64,000 nucleotides of DNA, taken from assembly GCF_036511935.1 (NCBI RefSeq), contig NZ_AP028878.1:2852001-2916000 (forward strand), given 5' to 3'. This document shows, in pieces, positions 21,623 through 30,285 of the stretch. The notes beneath the pieces were generated by a model that ran no database searches, had not been told where the DNA came from, and was given only the letters and a program-made list of their open reading frames with translations. The position numbers and the translations under genes are program-made. Positions within the stretch are counted from its first letter, which is position 1; every line of letters starts with the position of its first letter. Source of the stretch: Marinobacter nanhaiticus D15-8W (GTDB taxonomy: Bacteria > Pseudomonadota > Gammaproteobacteria > Pseudomonadales > Oleiphilaceae).

Positions 21623-22651
21623 GTGGCATCGTTCGAGCTATCCCCGATCCAGCGCCGCCGGCTGCAGAATTTCCGTAACAATCGCCGTGGGTTCTGGTCG
21701 CTGTGGGTATTCCTGGCCCTTTTCCTGGTTACGCTGTTTGCCGAATTCGTCGCCAACGACAAGCCATTGGTCGTCAGTTATCAGGACGAGCTCTACTTTC
21801 CGGTATTTGAAGTCGTCAACGAGGAAGCCTTCGGCGGCTTCCTGCCCACTGAAGCAGACTACCGGGACGCGTTCATTGCTGACGAAATCAATGCCAATGG
21901 CTGGATGCTCTGGCCCCCCATTCGCTTCAGCTATAACACCATCAATTACGACCTCAAGGTGCCCTCACCCGCGCCGCCGTCCGCAATCAACTGGCTGGGC
22001 ACGGACGATCAGGGCCGGGACGTCATGGCCAGGTTGATTTACGGCTTCAGGATCTCCGTGCTCTTTGCACTGACGCTGACCTTCTTTAGTTGCGTCGTAG
22101 GCGTGATCGTCGGTGCACTCCAGGGGTTCTATGGCGGGAAGGTGGACCTGTTTGGCCAGCGCTTCGTGGAGATCTGGTCAGGGCTCCCGGTGCTCTACCT
22201 ACTGATCATCCTATCCAGCATCGTGCAGCCCAATTTCTGGTGGCTGCTGGGCATCATGCTGTTGTTCAGCTGGATGGGGCTCGTGGATGTGGTGCGAGCG
22301 GAATTCCTGCGTGCTCGCAACTTTGAATACGTGCGCGCGGCCCGAGCGCTGGGGTTGGGTAACCGCAAAATCATGTTCCGACACATGCTGCCCAATGCCA
22401 TGGTGGCAACGATCACCTTTGTCCCCTTTATCCTCACCGGCGCCATAACCGGCCTCACCTCCCTCGACTTCCTGGGTTTCGGTCTGCCACCCGGCTCCCC
22501 GTCGCTCGGCGAGCTTATCGCCCAGGGAAAGGCCAACCTTCATGCGCCCTGGCTCGGTATCTCAGCCTTCGTCACCCTGGCGATCATGCTGACGCTGCTG
22601 GTCTTTATCGGCGAGGCGGTGCGAGATGCATTCGACCCGAGGAAGAACTGA
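21623..22651 (+). CDS. yejE: Oligopeptide ABC transporter permease YejE
   Basis: Second permease, 342 residues, starting at GTG 21623 with the last codons of yejB supplying the ribosome site (GGGAGGG). It has an N-terminal helix, then a large periplasmic insert with the characteristic KPLVVSYQDELYFPVFE region, the LGTDDQGRDVMARLIYGFRIS segment in two parts, and the EAA loop YVRAARALGLGNRKIMFRHM. It forms the translocation pore with YejB. Confidence 0.95.
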   Translation: MASFELSPIQRRRLQNFRNNRRGFWSLWVFLALFLVTLFAEFVANDKPLVVSYQDELYFPVFEVVNEEAFGGFLPTEADYRDAFIADEINANGWMLWPPIRFSYNTINYDLKVPSPAPPSAINWLGTDDQGRDVMARLIYGFRISVLFALTLTFFSCVVGVIVGALQGFYGGKVDLFGQRFVEIWSGLPVLYLLIILSSIVQPNFWWLLGIMLLFSWMGLVDVVRAEFLRARNFEYVRAARALGLGNRKIMFRHMLPNAMVATITFVPFILTGAITGLTSLDFLGFGLPPGSPSLGELIAQGKANLHAPWLGISAFVTLAIMLTLLVFIGEAVRDAFDPRKN

Positions 22652-22652
22652 T

Positions 22653-24263
22653 ATGGCCGACTTTCTCGACGTCCGCAACCTGTCCATAGCCTTTCATGGC
22701 AATCAGGTGGTGAACAATGTCAGCTTCAAGGTGCCAGCGGGGCGAACGGTGGCCCTGGTTGGCGAGAGCGGGTCCGGCAAATCCGTTACGGCGCTTTCGA
22801 TCCTGCGCTTGCTGGACGAACGCCACGCCACCTATCCCACCGGTGAAATCCATCTTGAGGGAGAGAACCTGCTCAGGGCCAAGCCTCCGCGCATGCGCCA
22901 GATACGCGGCAGGCGCATCAGCATGATCTTTCAGGAGCCCATGACCTCCCTGAACCCGCTGCACACCGTGGAGAAGCAAATTGGCGAAACCCTTGCGCTG
23001 CATCAGGGTATGCGACCCAACCAGGCGCGCAAGCGCACGGTGGAACTGTTGTCCCTCGTAGGCATTCCCGATCCTGAACAGCGATTGAATTACTACCCGC
23101 ACCAGCTGTCCGGTGGCCAGAAGCAGCGGATCATGATCGCCATGGCCCTCGCCAACGAGCCGGACCTGTTGATTGCCGACGAACCCACCACGGCGCTGGA
23201 TGTTACCGTGCAGAGACAGGTGCTCGAACTGCTGCGGGATCTCCAGGCCAGGATGGGCATGGCTGTCCTGCTCATTACCCATGACCTGTCGATTGTTCGA
23301 CATTACGCGGATGACGTGGTCGTCATGCAGCAGGGGCATGTCATGGAAGCCGGACCGACCAGCCAGATCTTCAAGGAGCCCGATACGTCCTATACCCGCA
23401 TGCTACTGAATGCAGATCCGGGCGATCCACCACCACCCGTGGCTGGCGATAATGACACCCTGCTGCGGATGGAAGGTGTCAACGTACGCTTCCCGATTAC
23501 CAAGGATTTCCTCGGACGCCCCAAGACGTTCCTGCATGCGGTCAACGACGTCAGCCTCACACTGCGGACCGGCGAGACCCTGGGCATTGTCGGCGAGAGC
23601 GGCAGCGGCAAGACAACGCTCGGCATGGCCCTGCTTAAACTGACCCAGTGCGACGGCAGGATCCATTTCGAGGATCGCTCTATCGGCGAGCTCAACCAGA
23701 GGCAGTTCAAGCCGTTGCGGGGAGATATCCAGATTGTCTTCCAGGATCCCTACGGCAGTCTGAGTCCGCGCATGTCGGTCGGTGAAGTCGTTGGTGAGGG
23801 GCTGGACATTCACTTCCCGGACGAAAAGCACCGTCACGAGGAGATGATCATCCAGGCCCTGACGGATGTGGGACTCGACCCGGAAACCCGGCACCGCTAC
23901 CCCCATGAATTTTCCGGCGGGCAACGCCAGCGTATCGCTATCGCTCGAGCGCTAGTACTCCACCCTAAATTGATCGTATTGGACGAGCCGACATCCGCTC
24001 TCGACAGAACGGTGCAAAAGCAGGTCATCGAGCTCCTGCGTTCCCTGCAACAACGCTATGGACTAAGCTATCTTTTCATCAGCCACGACCTTGCCGTCGT
24101 GCGGGCACTAAGTCACCGCGTGCTTGTACTGAAATCCGGGCAGGTTGTGGAGTACGGTGAGGCTAAACAGGTGCTGGGCGCGCCACAGGCAGATTACACA
24201 CGCCAATTGCTGGAGGCCGCTTTCTTCTACCAGGGCAAACCCGATGAATCCATCGGCACCTAA
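22653..24263 (+). CDS. yejF: Oligopeptide ABC transporter ATPase, fused tandem (YejF)
   Basis: 536 residues with two complete ABC domains in one chain, as expected for YejF. Walker A sites are at 37-44 (GESGSGKS) and near 313-320 (GESGSGKT). ABC signatures LSGGQKQR and FSGGQRQR are followed by Walker B ([24 protein letters not shown]). Each half ends in an OppD/F-type region, though the iron-sulfur cysteines of OppD are not evident. ATG 22653 begins one base after the yejE stop; a longer frame from 22626 overlaps yejE and is not needed. Confidence 0.95.
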   Translation: MADFLDVRNLSIAFHGNQVVNNVSFKVPAGRTVALVGESGSGKSVTALSILRLLDERHATYPTGEIHLEGENLLRAKPPRMRQIRGRRISMIFQEPMTSLNPLHTVEKQIGETLALHQGMRPNQARKRTVELLSLVGIPDPEQRLNYYPHQLSGGQKQRIMIAMALANEPDLLIADEPTTALDVTVQRQVLELLRDLQARMGMAVLLITHDLSIVRHYADDVVVMQQGHVMEAGPTSQIFKEPDTSYTRMLLNADPGDPPPPVAGDNDTLLRMEGVNVRFPITKDFLGRPKTFLHAVNDVSLTLRTGETLGIVGESGSGKTTLGMALLKLTQCDGRIHFEDRSIGELNQRQFKPLRGDIQIVFQDPYGSLSPRMSVGEVVGEGLDIHFPDEKHRHEEMIIQALTDVGLDPETRHRYPHEFSGGQRQRIAIARALVLHPKLIVLDEPTSALDRTVQKQVIELLRSLQQRYGLSYLFISHDLAVVRALSHRVLVLKSGQVVEYGEAKQVLGAPQADYTRQLLEAAFFYQGKPDESIGT

Positions 24264-24366
24264 GAGTGACACGGCTGTAGTCCTCGACACCTTAGACGAA
24301 TAGCGACTTATACGATCTGCGCCGATCGGTGAAAATGCGTCCTACAAGTGAATCAGGAGATCATTC

Positions 24367-25152
24367 ATGGGAATTCTCAAAGGAAAGCGGGCCCTCATCG
24401 TCGGGGTGGCCAGCAAGCACTCGATTGCACACGGTATTGCCGAAGTCTTCCACCAGCAAGGTGCCGAGCTGGCTTTCACCTACCAGAACGAGAAGCTCAA
24501 GTCCCGGGTCGAAGATTTCGCCAAGGGCTGGGGTAGCGAGCTGACCTTTCCCTGCGATGTCGCCAATGACGACGAAATCGAAGCGGTCTTCACAGAGCTG
24601 GGCAAGCACTGGGACAAGATCGACATTATCGTCCACGCCGTCGGCTTTGCTCCGGCACATGAGTTGAACGGCAACTACGTAGACGTGACCACTCGTGACG
24701 GCTTCAAGATGGCCCACGATATCAGCTCCTATAGCTTCGTGGCCCTGGCCAAGGCCGCCCGCGGGATGCTCACCGACACCAGTTCCCTGCTGACGCTGAC
24801 CTATCTCGGTGCCGAGCGGGTTCTGCCCAACTACAACGTCATGGGCCTTGCGAAGGCGTCCCTGGAAGCCAACGTGCGCTACATGGCTGCCGGCCTCGGG
24901 CCCGACGGCGTGCGCGTCAACGGTATTTCCGCCGGTCCGATCAAGACCCTCGCCGCTTCCGGCATCAAGAGCTTCCGCAAGATGCTTTCGGAAAACGCCA
25001 ACCGGGCGCCGCTCAAGCGCAATGTCACCACTGAAGAAGTCGGTAACTCTGCCGCTTTCCTGTGCTCCGACATGGCCAGTGGTATTACCGGCGAGATCCT
25101 CTATGTCGATGCCGGCTTCAATATCACCGGCATGGGCGCGCTGGAAGAATAA
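24367..25152 (+). CDS. fabI: Enoyl-[acyl-carrier-protein] reductase (NADH) FabI
   Basis: Last step of each fatty-acid elongation cycle. The 261 residues have a Rossmann start ([13 protein letters not shown]), and the catalytic residues align exactly with E. coli: Tyr146, Tyr156 and Lys163 ([19 protein letters not shown]). The cofactor segment [11 protein letters not shown] follows. An AGGAG site lies 7 bases before ATG 24367. It follows yejF at 103 bp, the same order I know from Pseudomonas, and probably has its own promoter in that gap. Confidence 0.97.
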   Translation: MGILKGKRALIVGVASKHSIAHGIAEVFHQQGAELAFTYQNEKLKSRVEDFAKGWGSELTFPCDVANDDEIEAVFTELGKHWDKIDIIVHAVGFAPAHELNGNYVDVTTRDGFKMAHDISSYSFVALAKAARGMLTDTSSLLTLTYLGAERVLPNYNVMGLAKASLEANVRYMAAGLGPDGVRVNGISAGPIKTLAASGIKSFRKMLSENANRAPLKRNVTTEEVGNSAAFLCSDMASGITGEILYVDAGFNITGMGALEE

Positions 25153-25170
25153 TCGCCACGTCGCAAGAGT

Positions 25171-25196
25171 CATGGCCTCTTCAGCTGAAGGCCATG
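25171..25196. terminator. Hairpin after fabI
   Basis: CATGGCC-T-CTTCAG paired with CTGAAG-GCCATG, a 12-bp near-perfect hairpin with one bulged base, 18 bases past the fabI stop. It lacks a T-run, so it may protect the mRNA end rather than terminate. Confidence 0.4.
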
Positions 25197-25314
25197 GCTC
25201 ACATCTTCCCTAACGTTTCCGCAGTATTGCCCCCTTCCCTGTTTGTCGAACTCCATCACTGTTCCGAACTGTAAAGTTAAGTAACCTCGGCGCATGTTGA
25301 CAGGAGTCCTCCAC

Positions 25315-26355
25315 ATGCGTTCGACCTTCCGCTTCCTTGCTCTACTAGCCGTTGCTGCCACCTTATTTCTGTCAGGCTGTTCGAGTGTGGGCTCCGCCAT
25401 GAAGGCAAGCCCGTCGCTGGCCAACGCTGCCGGCTTGGCGGATATTCCGATGCCATACCTGGAAGAGCGCTATGTGAATGAAGATTCCCGGTTCATCGAC
25501 GTCAACGGCTATCGCATCCACTACCGCGATCAGGGCGAGGGCGAAACCATCATCCTGCTTCACGGCATCTTCTCGTCACTGCAGACCTGGGACGCCTGGG
25601 TGGCGGAACTGAGCCGCAGCCACCGGGTCATTGCCCTGGATATGCCCGGCTTTGGCATGACCGGGGGGCCGGAGAACCTGGACGATTTCGACGAGGACAA
25701 TATCGTCAATACCTTCGCCAAGTTCGTGGAGCATCTGGATCTGGAGAACTTTACCCTGGCGGGCAATTCGTTTGGTGGCTACGTTGCGGCGCGCTACGCA
25801 GCCCAATACGGCAATCGTGTCGACCGCCTGATCCTGGTGGATCCCTTGGGTTATCCTCAGGAAACACCCCTGCTCATGAATCTGGGCACCGCCTTTCCCT
25901 TTAACTTTCTGGGGAACTACGTGCAGCCCCCGCTCATCGTTACGCTCTCACTGCGCAATGCCTACGGCGATCCACGGCGCATGCAGGATAAGGACGTTTA
26001 TCGCTACGTTCACATGGCCCAGCGTCCGGGAGCCAAGCCAATCTATATGAAAACCCTCGAGATGGTGGAAGAACGGACAGAGAACGAAGCGCCCTTACCT
26101 TTCTATCGTATTGCCGCCCCCACGCTGCTCATGTGGGGCAAAGATGACAGTTGGGTTCCGGTGGAGCTGGCCACACACTGGTTGAATGACCTGAGCCACG
26201 CCCGCCTTGTCACCTATGAAGGGGTTGGGCATATGCCGATGGAAGAAGCGCCTGATGAGACCCTGAGGGACGTGAGGCGCTTTCTCACGAATGGTTTGGC
26301 GGTATTTCCTGAACCGGCTGGCGATATCGACGAGGGGGTCGCGCAGGCGAACTAG
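25315..26355 (+). CDS. Lipoprotein alpha/beta hydrolase
   Basis: 346 residues. A lipoprotein signal peptide ends in the lipobox LSGC (Cys22), then an alpha/beta-hydrolase fold with HGIFSS oxyanion region, nucleophile Ser152 in GNSFGG, an acid residue near WGKDDSWVP and the catalytic His in EGVGHMPMEE. It is probably an envelope esterase or lipase; the substrate cannot be told. The start was set at ATG 25315 (MRSTFRFLALL) because CAGGAG lies 8-9 bases upstream; an ATG at 25294 has no site. It is convergent with the PilZ gene at 26445. Confidence 0.85.
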   Translation: MRSTFRFLALLAVAATLFLSGCSSVGSAMKASPSLANAAGLADIPMPYLEERYVNEDSRFIDVNGYRIHYRDQGEGETIILLHGIFSSLQTWDAWVAELSRSHRVIALDMPGFGMTGGPENLDDFDEDNIVNTFAKFVEHLDLENFTLAGNSFGGYVAARYAAQYGNRVDRLILVDPLGYPQETPLLMNLGTAFPFNFLGNYVQPPLIVTLSLRNAYGDPRRMQDKDVYRYVHMAQRPGAKPIYMKTLEMVEERTENEAPLPFYRIAAPTLLMWGKDDSWVPVELATHWLNDLSHARLVTYEGVGHMPMEEAPDETLRDVRRFLTNGLAVFPEPAGDIDEGVAQAN

Positions 26356-26444
26356 GCAGTTGGGCGCTTTTTCCGATAACACCGTTTTTACGTTCAAACA
26401 GCAGCAGATAACGATGTCATGCGAGTCGGTACGCCCAGGCTGAG

Positions 26445-26867
26445 TCAGTCCTCTTCGAGTGCCTGCGCCATGGTTTCGAGCCACTCCAGCACCGCCGTGT
26501 CATCGGACTCGAGCACATGCAATCCAACCTGCCACAAGCCATCGTCACAGGCCCTGCACCAGACCACCTCGACCATGAGGGTATAGGCCGCTTTCGCACC
26601 GTTGCGGAATAGCTCCACATAGGCCGGCAGGATCGCTCCTTCGGTCACCTCCTCTCTTGCGACCACGCGGATACCTGTAGCGGAGAGGTCACTGGTATAA
26701 CACGTAGTGACGCGGGCTTCGCGGCCTTCGTCCGGATCCGGAGATTCCAGCTCCAGGTTAACCGTGACCCGTCCTGTCAGCCGGAATTCTCGACGCTGCT
26801 CCCTATCGGTTTCAGGCTCATTGCCGAAACTGTAATCGCCGGAGCTACCAAAGCCACCAACAGTCAT
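26445..26867 (-). CDS. PilZ-domain protein (c-di-GMP binding)
   Basis: 140 residues containing one PilZ domain. The c-di-GMP motifs are present: an RRxxR-type segment REQRREFRL (about 22-30) and the (D/N)xSxxG motif DLSATG (about 59-64). Upstream of the domain is a short Gly/Ser-rich tail. Its start overlaps the stop of the DUF1631 gene by 4 bases (ATGA, 26864-26867), so the two are translationally coupled, and it may report c-di-GMP to that protein. Target unknown. Confidence 0.85.
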   Translation of the reverse strand: MTVGGFGSSGDYSFGNEPETDREQRREFRLTGRVTVNLELESPDPDEGREARVTTCYTSDLSATGIRVVAREEVTEGAILPAYVELFRNGAKAAYTLMVEVVWCRACDDGLWQVGLHVLESDDTAVLEWLETMAQALEED

Positions 26868-28687
26868 GATCGACCTACCCTGATTCGCCCAACCACACGC
26901 GAAAGCGTATCTTCGAATTCGGCCTCGCTGCTCATGACGCGGGCCTGGCCCTTGACGAGGGCGTCAACGAGTCCATCGACCGTCATTTCTGTCCGATTCA
27001 ACCCCAGACGGTCAACAAAAACCAGTTTACCGGTCGCATTGAGACGCACGGCGAGCTTCAGCTTGCGCGGCTCGGACGGCTCGTCCTCGGTCAGCACCTC
27101 GCTGGCGACCGCTATCCAGCCACCCAACTTGAGACTGTCCACCTGCGCACGCGCCGCTGTCAGTCTCTCTTTCTCCAGGCGTACCTGTTCGGCTTCTTCC
27201 CGTGCCCTGGCTGCCGCCGCCTCCGCCGCCCTCGCTTCGGCTTCTTCCGCCTGGAGACGGGCCTCCTCTTCCTGGCGCCGCTGCTCCGCTACCTCCCGCT
27301 CTGCACGGACCTTTGCCGCCTGGGCCTCGGCTTTCTCCCGTGCTGCGCGACGTTTGACGAGCTGCGACCGCAGCACCTGCTCCATTGCCTTGACCGTCTC
27401 GCTGACAACGTCGGCAAAGTGATTGATGTCCGGCAAGCTGCGAATTCGTCCCCGAGCCAGGGCATCCTGGAACTCGGTCCAGTCCATAAGGCCCAGCTTG
27501 ACGCCCTCGCCGTTGGTCCAAAGCACTTCGAGGGAATCCGTCAGGAAGGCGAAGAAATAGAGACGTTGTTCCTGGGCCCCTTCACCTTCGACGAACCAAC
27601 GCCCCCGGTATACTTCGACGTCGCCCTCGTTCACTTTCGGCGGATTCAGCCAGCGAGTCTCGTAGGTATACCCGGCCACCGGCTCAAGCTCCACTGGCGT
27701 GCCCCGCAGACGAGCAACCATGGTGAGTTCGATACCCTGCAGTGCATTTTCCGGCAGCGGATCCTTGTTGACCCGCGACCAGACTTCGCCGATCTTGTCG
27801 CCCAACTGCTCACCGACCTGGTAGAGCTTGTCACGATCTTGATCCGATAAGCGCGGGTCCGAAACCCAGATCATCCATTCGAGAAGTTTGGCGGCATGGC
27901 GCGCATTGTCGCTGGCCATACCCTTTGCCCATATCACCTGCCGCAGCAAGGCCAGCCAATAGTTGTCGATAAAATGGGTGACGGCCGGCGGCAACTGGCG
28001 ATTGCCCAGCGCTCGGCCGACCAGAGCCCTGGCGATTTTCTCCGCTGATCGTTGGCGAGCTGCGCCCTTTTCGGTTTCCAGCAAGCGCTGTCTCAGACGA
28101 TCAATTCGCCCTTCTTTCTGGGCCTGGTCCTTTTGCCAGTCTTTGGCAAAGCGCTCGAACGGCTCGAGGGTGCGTTCGGCGAAACACTGGTCGACCACCT
28201 GGACCAAGGTATCCAGCCAGTTCAGGAGCTGACGGGCGGCGCGTCCGCCGGAATCACTCCAGCCGCGCAGTGTATGCAGGCTATCAAGCCAGTTATGTAC
28301 GGGGCTGGCATCACCGACAGCGTCGGAACCCTGTTCATGGATCTGCCAGGCCAGGAGGAAGCGCAGTCGAGCAGTGCGCTGAACGAGGGTCGCGTGGAGC
28401 CCGGACTTCTGCAGGAATACGTCCATGATGCGGTCGGCGAGATAAGCCGCATTCACCTGGCGTACCGACCAGGTCATGGCGCCGGTGTCGAGCATGTCCA
28501 CCACACGTTCGTCACGCTGGTCCTGCCAATAGGCGTGTAGCAATGGAACCCAGTCCGGCACGGCATCTTCACTCGGTCGGGTCACCGGATAAGGCAGCTC
28601 AGGCACCCGAATACCCTTGAGAATCGCCTGAATAACATCCGGGCTGGATGGGGCGCCACCCGCGATTTGGGCCCGTTTCTGAACCAT
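26864..28687 (-). CDS. DUF1631 family protein with long coiled coil
   Basis: 607 residues, soluble. The N-terminal two-thirds are helical and include a DUF1631-like block LPPAVTHFIDNYWLALLRQV. At about 429-519 there is a very Ala/Glu/Arg-rich segment (ERREVAEQRR-type heptads) expected to form a long coiled coil. The C-terminal domain SLKLGGWIAVASEV...GKLVFVDRLGLNRTEM resembles the DUF1631 C-terminus, which may bind a partner. Function is unknown; members are often linked to PilZ or c-di-GMP genes. The start was set at ATG 28687 rather than a TTG at 28696. Confidence 0.75.
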   Translation of the reverse strand: MVQKRAQIAGGAPSSPDVIQAILKGIRVPELPYPVTRPSEDAVPDWVPLLHAYWQDQRDERVVDMLDTGAMTWSVRQVNAAYLADRIMDVFLQKSGLHATLVQRTARLRFLLAWQIHEQGSDAVGDASPVHNWLDSLHTLRGWSDSGGRAARQLLNWLDTLVQVVDQCFAERTLEPFERFAKDWQKDQAQKEGRIDRLRQRLLETEKGAARQRSAEKIARALVGRALGNRQLPPAVTHFIDNYWLALLRQVIWAKGMASDNARHAAKLLEWMIWVSDPRLSDQDRDKLYQVGEQLGDKIGEVWSRVNKDPLPENALQGIELTMVARLRGTPVELEPVAGYTYETRWLNPPKVNEGDVEVYRGRWFVEGEGAQEQRLYFFAFLTDSLEVLWTNGEGVKLGLMDWTEFQDALARGRIRSLPDINHFADVVSETVKAMEQVLRSQLVKRRAAREKAEAQAAKVRAEREVAEQRRQEEEARLQAEEAEARAAEAAAARAREEAEQVRLEKERLTAARAQVDSLKLGGWIAVASEVLTEDEPSEPRKLKLAVRLNATGKLVFVDRLGLNRTEMTVDGLVDALVKGQARVMSSEAEFEDTLSRVVGRIRVGRS

Positions 28688-29042
28688 GTAGATCAAGTTT
28701 CCTGTTGAGCCTGCGCCATTCCGTTGGCGTGAGCATTACCGAGAGGGCTGGGATCCTTCTTGCGCAAGACCGGCCATTGCAGCACGCATCGACGAATTCG
28801 TCCACCAGACTTATCATCGGAGGCTTCCTTATCAATGCAGTGTTAACCTCGGATGAATTGCATTGGAGGCGCTTATATCGCAGTATAACTGCCCCTTTCC
28901 GTAACTCGATAATAACGACGGCAGAGACCGTGACGGGGTGTAACCGGAAACGCCTCAGGAAGGTTATCAAGCCCCCCTCACGATGCAACACACCATGTTA
29001 ATCGGTGATGCGAAACTGCTGATTGTGGAGAAGACAACGACC
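28688..29042. other. 355-bp divergent region DUF1631 / aroG
   Basis: Contains a -10-like TATAAC at 28884-28889 for the plus strand with only a weak -35 (TTGGAG, 15 bp upstream), and GTTAAC at 28842-28847. I found no clear TyrR or TrpR box, no leader-peptide attenuator and no gene; the minus-strand frame 28599-28991 is an artefact overlapping DUF1631. Confidence 0.4.
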
Positions 29043-30119
29043 ATGTCTCAAAAGCAGCTTGAAAACATCAACGTCGCCAGCCAGGAGGCGTTGATCACCC
29101 CCGAAGCCCTGAAACAGGAAATGCCCCTGTCCGACAAGGCTGCCGAAACCGTAGCCGCTGGCCGGGAAACCATCAACAACATCCTCGATGGCAAGGATCA
29201 CCGGATTTTCGTCGTTGTCGGCCCTTGTTCCATCCACGATGTGAAGGCCGCGCACGAGTATGCGCAAAAGCTCAAGGCATTGGCCGACGAGATCGGCGAC
29301 ACCGTGTATATCGTGATGCGAGTCTACTTCGAGAAGCCTCGAACGACGATCGGCTGGAAAGGCCTGATCAACGACCCTCACCTGAACGACTCGTTCGACA
29401 TCGAGCAGGGCCTGCATATCGGTCGTCGCCTACTACTGGATATTGCGGAACTGGGTCTGCCGGCGGCGACTGAAGCGCTTGATCCGATCTCGCCCCAGTA
29501 CCTGCAGGACACGATTTCCTGGTCGGCCATTGGCGCCCGGACTACCGAGTCCCAGACCCATCGTGAGATGAGTAGTGGCCTGTCCATGCCGATCGGCTTC
29601 AAGAACGGGACCGATGGCAGTCTCGACGTGGCCGTCAACGCCATGAAGTCCGTCTCACACCCCCATAGTTTTCTGGGCATCGACCAGAAAGGCCAGGTGT
29701 CGATCGTCCGTACCCGCGGCAACGCCTATGGCCACGTGGTCCTGCGCGGCGGTGGCGGCAAACCGAACTACGACTCCGTAAGCATCGCCCTGTGCGAGCA
29801 GGAACTGGAGAAGGCCGGCCTGCGCAACGCGCTGGTGGTGGATTGCAGTCACGCCAACTCGAACAAGGATCCAGGCATCCAGCCCCTGGTCGTCCAGGAC
29901 GTAGCCCACCAGATAATGGAAGGTAACACCTCAATCCTCGGATTGATGGTGGAAAGCCACCTCAACTGGGGTAATCAGTCCATCCCCGAGAACCTGGCCG
30001 ACCTGAAGTACGGCGTATCGATCACCGACGCCTGTATCGACTGGCCGACGACCGAGAAGACGCTGCGGGAGCTGCGTGACAAGCTGAAGGATGTCTTGCC
30101 TAAGCGGGCGGCTCAATAG
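29043..30119 (+). CDS. aroG: 3-deoxy-D-arabino-heptulosonate-7-phosphate synthase (class I)
   Basis: First step of the shikimate pathway: condenses PEP and erythrose-4-phosphate. At 358 residues it is the usual class I-alpha length. Conserved motifs are VVGPCSIHD, MRVYFEKPRTTIGWKG (PEP/E4P binding), SAIGARTTESQTHREM, LRGGGGKPNY and CSHANS with metal ligands. The start was chosen at ATG 29043 (MSQKQLENINV), which fits Pseudomonas homologues; 20 upstream codons look non-coding. Which aromatic amino acid inhibits it cannot be told from sequence, so the symbol could equally be aroF. Confidence 0.92.
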   Translation: MSQKQLENINVASQEALITPEALKQEMPLSDKAAETVAAGRETINNILDGKDHRIFVVVGPCSIHDVKAAHEYAQKLKALADEIGDTVYIVMRVYFEKPRTTIGWKGLINDPHLNDSFDIEQGLHIGRRLLLDIAELGLPAATEALDPISPQYLQDTISWSAIGARTTESQTHREMSSGLSMPIGFKNGTDGSLDVAVNAMKSVSHPHSFLGIDQKGQVSIVRTRGNAYGHVVLRGGGGKPNYDSVSIALCEQELEKAGLRNALVVDCSHANSNKDPGIQPLVVQDVAHQIMEGNTSILGLMVESHLNWGNQSIPENLADLKYGVSITDACIDWPTTEKTLRELRDKLKDVLPKRAAQ

Positions 30120-30139
30120 CCCGCCCGCGCGCTACCAAC

Positions 30140-30259
30140 GTAGGTCGGGTTAGCAACGCGTAACCCGACATGGAGTTCCGGTGTTACCCACAAGTGGTGT
30201 CTGGAAGAGGCTTGTCGGGTTACGCGTTGCTTTTACGCCCTTGGGTGAACCCGACCTAC
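30140..30259. repeat. REP-like inverted pair (GTAG-headed BIME)
   Basis: Left unit GTAGGTCGGGTTA (30140) folds on TAACCCGAC (30161-30169). The right unit is its mirror, GTCGGGTTACGCGTTGC (30214-30230) exactly complementary to 30153-30169, ending AACCCGACCTAC (30248-30259). Both carry the GTAG head followed by a GTCGGGTT stem, typical of RAYT-mobilised REP sequences. It is located between the convergent aroG and cysG and may also serve as transcript end for both. Confidence 0.8.
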
Positions 30260-30285
30260 TTTTAGGTATTGAGCTGAACACGCCG

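Noticed and set aside
28983..29042. Longer DAHP synthase start at 28983
   Set aside because: Extra 20 residues are not family-like; ATG 29043 gives the usual 358-residue enzyme.
29043..30119. Tyrosine- or tryptophan-controlled leader before DAHP synthase
   Set aside because: No TyrR box, no Trp/Tyr/Phe-rich leader peptide and no terminator/antiterminator pair could be identified in 28688-29042.
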